NCBI RefSeq assembly: GCF_016283395.1
Contig: NZ_JAEEMU010000005.1
Coordinates: 1 to 5,114 of the forward strand
DNA: 5,114 nt
Source of the DNA: Ruminococcus sp.
Lineage (GTDB): Bacteria > Bacillota_A > Clostridia > Oscillospirales > Ruminococcaceae
Reading direction: 5' to 3'
Part shown: one piece after another, positions 1 to 4,014 of the stretch
How positions within the stretch are numbered: the stretch's first letter is position 1
Layout of the letters: each line of letters starts with the position of its first letter
Notes under the pieces: generated by a model
Databases searched by the model: none
The model's input: only the letters and a program-made list of their open reading frames with translations
What the model was told of the DNA's origin: nothing
Made by a program: the position numbers and the translations under genes

Positions 1-489
1 AAGCCTGTAAAGTCAATTTTTATGGTTTCGAGCACATATTCGGAATACTCGACTGTATACCTCTATACTCCTATAATGATCGTAGCTGTACTGTTTATGA
101 GCTTAAATCAGTTCCTCGGCAGTATCTATTCAGCTACAAAGCACCCGAAGAATTCATGCTATACGGCTCTTGCAGCCTGCCTCGTAAATCTCCCCATGAA
201 CTATTTCCTCATACCGATATGGGGCATAAACGGTGCAGCATTAGCAACTCTGCTCAGTTACCTTATCTGCTTCTGGGCACGTATCATAGACGCAAGATAC
301 TATGTACCGTTCCGCTTTAACGGAGTCAAGAACCTTGCAAATACAGCACTGCTTCTTCTGATGTGTGCTGTAATGATGACAGAGGTCAAATACTATATAT
401 TCGGTGCGCTTGTTTTTGCCGCAGCTGTAACAGCTATGAATTACAAGTCGCTGCTTATTACAGTAAACAAGCTTCTCAGAAGAAGCTGA
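1..489 (+). CDS. Polysaccharide flippase (Wzx/MATE-like, MOP superfamily), C-terminal fragment
   Basis: The reading frame is open from the first base, so the window holds only the last 162 residues and the true start lies upstream; the Met at position 22 is internal. The fragment is strongly hydrophobic, with likely membrane helices near residues 22-43, 53-71, 77-97, 107-123 and 126-141, a short loop after each, and a basic tail ending LLRRS. The stretch N63-x3-N67-Y-x-L-I-P72-x-x-G75-I-x-G78-A-A-x-A-T followed by a helix and a charged RIIDARYY segment is the pattern of the polysaccharide biosynthesis C-terminal domain of Wzx/RfbX-type flippases. Proteins of this family move undecaprenyl-linked glycan units across the cytoplasmic membrane. 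The substrate cannot be told from this fragment, and the rest of the glycan locus should lie to the left. A MurJ-like or other MOP exporter is the alternative. It is followed by its own terminator and is not clearly co-transcribed with deoD. Confidence 0.85.
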   Translation, partial: KPVKSIFMVSSTYSEYSTVYLYTPIMIVAVLFMSLNQFLGSIYSATKHPKNSCYTALAACLVNLPMNYFLIPIWGINGAALATLLSYLICFWARIIDARYYVPFRFNGVKNLANTALLLLMCAVMMTEVKYYIFGALVFAAAVTAMNYKSLLITVNKLLRRS

Positions 490-495
490 AAAATT

Positions 496-525
496 AAGGA
501 ACGCTGTCTCATGCGTTCCTTGTTT
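496..525 (+). terminator. Intrinsic terminator after the flippase gene
   Basis: A perfect 9-bp stem, AAGGAACGC (496-504) with GCGTTCCTT (513-521), encloses an 8-nt loop and is followed by GTTTA. It starts 6 bases after the flippase stop codon. The U-tract is short, so some read-through into deoD is possible. Confidence 0.7.
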
Positions 526-545
526 ATATAAGAATGTATTAAAAT

Positions 546-554
546 AAAGGAGGG
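546..554 (+). promoter_or_regulatory. Ribosome binding site of deoD
   Basis: AAAGGAGGG lies 6 nt before the ATG at 561. This near-perfect Shine-Dalgarno match fixes the start codon. I see no convincing -35/-10 pair between the upstream terminator and this site, so the deoD promoter is not assigned. Confidence 0.9.
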
Positions 555-560
555 CTAAAT

Positions 561-1271
561 ATGCCGACACCACACAACAATGCGAAAAAAGGCGATATCG
601 CTAAAACAGTTCTCATGCCGGGAGATCCCCTGAGAGCAAAATTCATTGCCGAGAATTACCTTGAAAATCCCGTCTGCTACAATGAGGTAAGAGGTATGCT
701 TGGCTATACGGGTACTTACAAGGGCGTTCCCGTATCCGTACAGGGAAGCGGCATGGGTATGCCGTCTATAGGTATCTATTCATGGGAGCTTTTCAACGAA
801 TACGGCGTTGAGAATATAATCAGAGTAGGTACGGCAGGAGCTGTTGCGGACAGCGTACAGCTTCGTGATGTAGTTATCGGAATGAGTGCAAGCACCAATT
901 CCGCTTATGCTTCACAGTACAGACTCCCCGGTACTTATGCTCCGACAGCTTCATGGAGTCTGCTTTCGGCTGCTGTAAAGGCGGCTGAGGCTAAGGGAAG
1001 CAGCTTCCATGTGGGAAATATACTTTCAAGCGATACCTTCTATGATGATGCAGACAGCCTTGCAGACTGGCAGAAGATGAATGTGCTTGCCATAGAAATG
1101 GAGGCAGCAGCGCTTTATATGAACGCTGCAAGGGCAGGGAAGAACGCACTGTGTATACTCACGGTGTCCGACTGTCCTCTGAAGGGATTATCCACTACTG
1201 CGGAGGAGAGACAGACCACTTTCCGCGACATGATGGAGATAGCTCTTGAGACAGCTTATACAATGAAATAA
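561..1271 (+). CDS. deoD: Purine nucleoside phosphorylase, DeoD type
   Basis: The enzyme phosphorolyses purine (deoxy)ribonucleosides to free base plus (deoxy)ribose-1-phosphate in cytosolic nucleoside salvage. The 236-residue length matches the hexameric bacterial DeoD family (E. coli DeoD is 239). Motifs run in family order: TPH with the His donated to the neighbouring subunit (residue 5), MPGDPLRAK (19-27) with the phosphate-loop Gly21 and Arg25, VRGMLGYTGTYKG (43-55) with Arg44, IIRVGTAGA (86-94) with phosphate-binding Arg88, the ribose-binding EMEAAALY (179-186), and the catalytic SD at 203-204 followed by Arg217 in EERQTTF. The Asp/Arg pair that protonates the purine N7 is intact, so the protein should be active. 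After the catalytic Asp it reads CPLKG where E. coli has HIRTH, a difference in the loop next to the base. The gene stands alone between an upstream terminator and the intergenic RNA/terminator region; no other deo or nup gene is visible. Confidence 0.97.
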   Translation: MPTPHNNAKKGDIAKTVLMPGDPLRAKFIAENYLENPVCYNEVRGMLGYTGTYKGVPVSVQGSGMGMPSIGIYSWELFNEYGVENIIRVGTAGAVADSVQLRDVVIGMSASTNSAYASQYRLPGTYAPTASWSLLSAAVKAAEAKGSSFHVGNILSSDTFYDDADSLADWQKMNVLAIEMEAAALYMNAARAGKNALCILTVSDCPLKGLSTTAEERQTTFRDMMEIALETAYTMK

Positions 1272-1311
1272 TTTTAGGAAAATTTAAGATAACTTTAAGA
1301 TTATTTTAAGG
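1272..1311 (+). promoter_or_regulatory. Four 11-bp-spaced hexamer repeats, Pho-box-like operator of an OmpR/PhoB-family regulator
   Basis: TTTTAG (1272) and TTTAAG (1283, 1294, 1305) begin exactly 11 bp apart, on one face of the helix. The first starts one base after the deoD stop codon. The last two copies form CTTTAAGATTATTTTAAG (1293-1310), the 7+4+7 layout of a PhoB box. The end of the last copy is 10 bp from the -10 box TATATT at 1321, the same distance as in the E. coli phoA promoter. Direct repeats with 11-bp period are typical of PhoB/PhoP and other OmpR-type response regulators. Which regulator binds here is unknown; AT-rich chance repetition is the alternative. Confidence 0.5.
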
Positions 1312-1320
1312 TTGGATTGG

Positions 1321-1328
1321 TATATTAT
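1321..1328 (+). promoter_or_regulatory. -10 element of an activator-type promoter
   Basis: TATATT (1321-1326), or TATTAT (1323-1328), is a good sigma-A -10 box. No TTGACA-like -35 is present 17 bp upstream; the hexamer repeats occupy that position, as in activator-dependent Pho promoters. Transcription should begin near 1333-1335. Confidence 0.45.
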
Positions 1329-1332
1329 TAGT

Positions 1333-1410
1333 GGATTAAGTAATCCCCCAATTCCCCTTCTATATTTATTCATTTCATTTTTCTTGGCTATGCTTCGTGC
1401 ATAGCTTTTT
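1333..1410 (+). ncRNA. Candidate small RNA with C-rich unpaired motif
   Basis: A transcript from the promoter at 1321 would be about 78 nt and would end at the terminator at 1386-1410. It has no credible coding potential. The predicted form has three parts. A 5' hairpin, GGATT (1333-1337) pairing with AATCC (1342-1346) around a 4-nt loop, is followed by an unstructured stretch with CCC (1347-1349) and UUCCCCUUC (1352-1360), then A/U-rich sequence, then the terminator hairpin. Exposed UCCC-type motifs are how several Gram-positive small RNAs (RsaE, FsrA, CsRNA types) pair with ribosome binding sites. The position downstream of deoD means it could also be the 3' UTR of deoD or be processed from it. 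There is no sequence match to a named family that I can claim. Confidence 0.4.
1386..1410 (+). terminator. Intrinsic terminator (deoD and/or candidate small RNA)
   Basis: The 7-bp stem GCTATGC (1387-1393) with GCATAGC (1399-1405), extended by a G-U pair, has a TTCGT loop and is followed by TTTTT (1406-1410). This is a textbook intrinsic terminator on the + strand, 115 nt after the deoD stop codon. Confidence 0.85.
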
Positions 1411-1430
1411 ACTTTATACGGAAAAATACG

Positions 1431-1477
1431 TAAAAAAACGCAGCGGTTTCGGTGCTAACGAAACAGCTGCGTCTTTT
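1431..1477. terminator. Bidirectional intrinsic terminator between convergent units
   Basis: The stem CGCAGC (1439-1444)/GCTGCG (1466-1471) continues, after one G-A mismatch, with GTTTCG (1446-1451)/CGAAAC (1459-1464) around a 7-nt loop. On the minus strand it is followed by seven Us (complement of 1432-1438), ending the exporter operon whose last stop codon is at 1498. On the plus strand it is followed by TCTTTT and backs up the terminator at 1386-1410. Confidence 0.85.
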
Positions 1478-1497
1478 CATGGGGAAAGGGAAGAGGC

Positions 1498-2844
1498 TCA
1501 ATCCTCGGTGGTTTTTCTTGATTTTTTAAATCTGGACTTCTGACCGAAGTTCAGAGATATCGTGAGTATCTTGTCTGATTTGAAAAGCTTTAATGCAAAG
1601 AACATCACGATAAGGAATATTACGAACTGATAGCCTAAACCAAGCCAGAACTCTGTTGTGTTTCCGAACATAAGGTTTGGTATCGAGGTAAATGTGTGAG
1701 TAAAAGGTATCGCATACACGATAAGCTTTGCGGCTAATGGAAGTGCGTTCACATCTGTGAATACAGATATGAGCCACGGTATCATTACCATCATCATTAT
1801 CGGCAGGAGCATTGTCTGTGCCGACTTTGAGTCGTTGACAAGTGCGCCGAGGATAATTGATATTGCAAGGCATATCATAATTGTAAGGAAGAGCTGAACT
1901 CCTACCATTGCATAATCCATAGCGGAAAGGTTGAGTCCCAGCTGTCTGAAAGCTTCATCTGCGGATAAGGTCTTGGTAACTGCCTGCGTTATTCCCAGAT
2001 CGCTTGTTACAGCACTTGTCATTCCTTTGGTGTATGTTGAGAAGCCAAACATCATTACGCCTGCGTTTATGAGAGCAACTATTGCTGCTGCAAGCATTTT
2101 GGCTGTTATAACAGATCCTCGTGTCACAGGGGTGGAAAGGAGAGTTTCGAGGGTCTTGTCTATCTTTTCATTTGATATCGAAGCGATGAGCGACTGTGAA
2201 GTAAGCATCAGGAGCACGAGAACGATGATAGGAAGTATCATATTCTGTGTTGATATCTTACCGAGTATAGTGCTGCTTGATACCTTTGCCGATTTGTCGG
2301 CTACAACTGTGTGATCTTCAACACTGAGCGGTGCTTCGATGATCTTGAGGTTTTCTTCCGAAACGCCCTGCTGATCTGCAAGCTCATAGGAGATATACGA
2401 ATTTATAAGAGAAGTCGTACCATCTGTGCCGCCTGTAAAGCTGCTGAATGTTGAAGCAGACTTTATTTTATTTACAGATATCACCGAGGGCTTTTTGCCG
2501 TTTTTTAGTTCATCGGTAAAGCCTTTCGGGATAACTACAAAGCTTTTTATATCGCTGCCTTTCAATGCAGCTGCATAATCATCATTTGTGACTGATACGA
2601 TAGTGACATTTGAACCTTTCTCTTTGAAAGACTCTATCATGGACTTTGTGTAGTCCGTATCATCAAGGTCACAGATATTGATCTTGGGATTAACCGCGTC
2701 CTCAGCTATCTCTTGTGTTACCGACTGCATGACGTTACCCATTATCATGAATATTGCCAGCGAGAATATCAAAGAGAATATCATCTGAGCGTTTATGAGC
2801 TCTGAAAGCTCTTTTTTCAGGAGGTTAATGAACTTCATTCTCAT
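1498..2844 (-). CDS. ABC-2 type exporter permease with large extracytoplasmic loop (NatB-like)
   Basis: This is the membrane subunit paired with the ATPase encoded just upstream. The 448-residue protein begins with a short cytoplasmic KKEL segment and a first helix at about 22-39. A roughly 160-residue hydrophilic loop follows (about 40-198, outside the cell), then a block of five or six helices from residue 202 to about 425 and a basic tail ending RFKKSRKTTED. After the second helix comes EKIDKTLETLLSTPVTR (226-242), the cytoplasmic coupling motif of the ABC2_membrane_3/NatB family, which contacts the ATPase. The substrate cannot be inferred; members export sodium, antibiotics, peptides or lipids. 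The frame overlaps the ATPase gene by 20 nt, indicating translational coupling. A second in-frame ATG at 2838 (446 residues) may be the real start: GGTGA (2845-2849) lies 6 nt from it but directly abuts the first ATG. The unit ends at the strong terminator at 1431-1471. Confidence 0.88.
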   Translation of the reverse strand: MRMKFINLLKKELSELINAQMIFSLIFSLAIFMIMGNVMQSVTQEIAEDAVNPKINICDLDDTDYTKSMIESFKEKGSNVTIVSVTNDDYAAALKGSDIKSFVVIPKGFTDELKNGKKPSVISVNKIKSASTFSSFTGGTDGTTSLINSYISYELADQQGVSEENLKIIEAPLSVEDHTVVADKSAKVSSSTILGKISTQNMILPIIVLVLLMLTSQSLIASISNEKIDKTLETLLSTPVTRGSVITAKMLAAAIVALINAGVMMFGFSTYTKGMTSAVTSDLGITQAVTKTLSADEAFRQLGLNLSAMDYAMVGVQLFLTIMICLAISIILGALVNDSKSAQTMLLPIMMMVMIPWLISVFTDVNALPLAAKLIVYAIPFTHTFTSIPNLMFGNTTEFWLGLGYQFVIFLIVMFFALKLFKSDKILTISLNFGQKSRFKKSRKTTED

Positions 2845-3565
2845 TCACCACCCTTTCAAATACTTCCTCGAGGTTAGGAGCGTTATAGCGTTCCTTGAGT
2901 TCGTCTGTACGGCCTGTTACCATGAGATGTCCCTTTGAGACTATACCCACGCGGTCGGAAACAAATTCGATCTCGAGCATATTGTGTGATGAGAGAAGGA
3001 AGGACATTCCTTCTTCCTCGGCGAGCTTTTTTATCATCTTGCGTATCTCGATAGCGTTTAGTACGTCAAGACCGCTTGTAGGCTCGTCAAGTATGGCAAG
3101 CTTGGGCTTTGTCATTACAGCCCTTGCCAGTAGAAGCTTGCGTATCATTCCTCGGCTGTAGCTTCCGATCTTATCGTTGAGCCTGTCGCCGAGTCCGCAG
3201 ATATTCTTTGCACGTTCAACACAGGAATTTATCCCGTCGATATCGCTCGTGAAAAGACCTGCCATAAATATCAGGTACTTAATACCTGTCATCTGTTTAT
3301 ATGCACCTGCTTCGTCGGGGAGGTAAGTGATACATTCCCTGACCTTTTCAGGAGCTTTTATAATGCTGTGTCCTGCTACGACAGCGTCACCGTCGGTAGG
3401 CTTCAGCAGTGTTGAAATCATTCTTATAGTAGTAGTCTTGCCTGCGCCGTTAGGTCCGATGAGAGCAAATATCTCACCTTCGCCTATTTCAAAGGATATC
3501 TTGTCAACAGCAAGGACTTTGGTGTACTGCTTTGACAGTCCTTTTACTTCAAGAACATTTGCCAA
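2825..3565 (-). CDS. ABC transporter ATP-binding protein of an ABC-2 exporter (NatA-like)
   Basis: This is a 246-residue cytoplasmic ATPase that powers the adjacent permease. Visible motifs are Walker A GPNGAGKTT (37-45), YLPDEAG at the Q-loop position (81-87, where Asp replaces the usual Gln), signature YSRGM (136-140) in place of LSGGQ, Walker B LAILDE (156-161), D-loop SGLD (164-167) and switch His194 in LLSSHNM. YS(K/R)GM signatures and acidic Q-loops are common in the CcmA/NatA-type exporters, so these departures do not imply loss of function. The C-terminus LEEVFERVV is also typical of this subfamily. The start is a TTG codon at 3563-3565, chosen because AAGGAGAG lies 6 nt upstream and there is no in-frame ATG near it. 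The gene is the first of a two-gene operon with a consensus promoter at 3626-3654. No regulator gene for it is in the window. Confidence 0.93.
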   Translation of the reverse strand: MANVLEVKGLSKQYTKVLAVDKISFEIGEGEIFALIGPNGAGKTTTIRMISTLLKPTDGDAVVAGHSIIKAPEKVRECITYLPDEAGAYKQMTGIKYLIFMAGLFTSDIDGINSCVERAKNICGLGDRLNDKIGSYSRGMIRKLLLARAVMTKPKLAILDEPTSGLDVLNAIEIRKMIKKLAEEEGMSFLLSSHNMLEIEFVSDRVGIVSKGHLMVTGRTDELKERYNAPNLEEVFERVVNENEVH

Positions 3566-3571
3566 GAATAT

Positions 3572-3579
3572 CTCTCCTT
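3572..3579 (-). promoter_or_regulatory. Ribosome binding site deciding a TTG start
   Basis: On the minus strand AAGGAGAG lies 6 nt before the TTG codon of the ATPase gene. The strong site and good spacing support the TTG as the true start. Confidence 0.85.
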
Positions 3580-3625
3580 ATTAAATGGAGTCAAGTAGTG
3601 AAACTGTTACTTCTTCTACACTTGT

Positions 3626-3654
3626 ATCATACCATAAATAGCCTCAAATGTCAA
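3626..3654 (-). promoter_or_regulatory. Sigma-A promoter of the ABC exporter operon
   Basis: On the minus strand TTGACA (3649-3654) and TATGAT (3626-3631) are separated by exactly 17 bp. The -35 is perfect and the -10 differs from consensus at one base. Transcription should start near 3619, giving a leader of about 50 nt before the TTG start. Such a strong promoter is usually held down by a repressor, but no clear palindromic operator overlaps it. Confidence 0.88.
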
Positions 3655-3861
3655 TACAAAAAGTAGAATGTCGATAAGATTTTACAGTTTTTTAATAATA
3701 GTAAAATTTAGGCATTAAATTAAAACAATGAGGCAAAGTTTATTGTAACAGCTTACAGTTTCTATACGTGCCGTTTATGCAATATCATTATAGATTTCGA
3801 TAATTTAGCTAAAATACTCATGGTAAAAAATATTATTATTTATACGGGCGGAAGGGGTTTC
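3655..3861. other. AT-rich divergent intergenic region, no gene found
   Basis: This is the middle of the 449-bp gap between the exporter operon and the secreted-protein gene. It is very AT-rich and I find no gene with a ribosome binding site on either strand. It does hold a direct repeat TTACAGTTT at 3682-3690 and 3753-3761; a related GTAACAGTTT lies in inverse orientation at 3601-3610. It also holds the perfect 10-bp palindrome TTTAGCTAAA at 3804-3813, about 50 bp upstream of the + strand promoter. These may be regulator sites but are short enough to be chance. Confidence 0.4.
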
Positions 3862-3890
3862 TTGACATTATACGATAAATTTGTTATACT
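3862..3890 (+). promoter_or_regulatory. Sigma-A promoter upstream of the secreted-protein gene
   Basis: TTGACA (3862-3867) and TATACT (3885-3890) are separated by exactly 17 bp, close to the ideal sigma-A promoter. Transcription should start at about 3897. TTATAC occurs twice as a direct repeat, in the spacer (3868-3873) and overlapping the -10 (3884-3889), which could serve a regulator or be incidental. Confidence 0.88.
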
Positions 3891-3896
3891 GATTTT

Positions 3897-3977
3897 GATA
3901 GATATATGCAATTTTGTCAGACTTGGTAAGTGTTGTCCGTGCGCATAATTCCCGACGCGGGGAGCTTGCGCTTTTTT
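3897..3977 (+). promoter_or_regulatory. Leader RNA with premature terminator (attenuator or short RNA)
   Basis: The segment from the predicted start near 3897 to the U-tract at 3977 would give an RNA of about 81 nt that stops 37 nt before the ATG of the downstream gene. It contains a small hairpin, ACTT-GGT-AAGT (3921-3931), and then the terminator at 3941-3977. I see no clear antiterminator pairing in the 5' part and no match to a riboswitch class I know. Control could be by a protein or by a trans-acting RNA. A stand-alone short RNA with partial read-through is equally possible. Confidence 0.5.
3941..3977 (+). terminator. Intrinsic terminator inside the leader of the secreted-protein gene
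   Basis: The outer stem GCGCA (3941-3945)/TGCGC (3967-3971) and the inner stem TCCC (3950-3953)/GGGA (3960-3963), with a 6-nt loop, are joined by a small internal loop. TTTTTT (3972-3977) follows directly. The hairpin is GC-rich within an AT-rich region and lies downstream of a strong promoter in the same direction. Confidence 0.75.
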
Positions 3978-3997
3978 ATTTGTCAGTTTTTGAGTGA

Positions 3998-4007
3998 AAG
4001 GCGGTGA
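3998..4007 (+). promoter_or_regulatory. Ribosome binding site of the secreted-protein gene
   Basis: AAGGCGGTGA matches the full anti-Shine-Dalgarno complement AAGGAGGTGA with one difference and ends 7 nt before the ATG at 4015. It fixes the start and, being after the leader terminator, is only transcribed on read-through. Confidence 0.85.
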
Positions 4008-4014
4008 ATAGCGG

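Noticed and set aside
525..545. A promoter for deoD in the TATATA / TATTAA segment
   Set aside because: -10-like hexamers exist, but no -35 lies at a suitable distance, and the sequence that would hold it is the preceding terminator stem.
241..573. A 110-codon open frame on the minus strand opposite the flippase gene
   Set aside because: It is antisense to a clear membrane protein, crosses the terminator at 496-525, and its translation shows no recognisable domain.
1526..1873. A 115-codon minus-strand frame inside the permease gene
   Set aside because: It lies within the real permease gene in another frame, with a Cys/Arg/His-rich composition typical of out-of-frame translation.
1931..2314. 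A 127-codon + strand frame opposite the permease gene
   Set aside because: It is antisense to a well-supported gene, with no ribosome binding site or domain.
2895..3584. Two + strand frames (2895-3161 and 3327-3584) opposite the ATPase gene
   Set aside because: They are the complements of conserved Walker and signature regions and have no ribosome binding sites of their own.
3906..3929. Possible leader peptide MQFCQTW in the leader of the secreted-protein gene
   Set aside because: It lies only about 9 nt after the predicted transcription start, has no ribosome binding site, and has no run of regulatory codons.
3820..3948. A 42-codon open frame on the + strand starting at ATG 3820 and ending at TAA 3946
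   Set aside because: It runs through the promoter at 3862-3890 and into the leader terminator, has no ribosome binding site, and would be interrupted by the transcription start.
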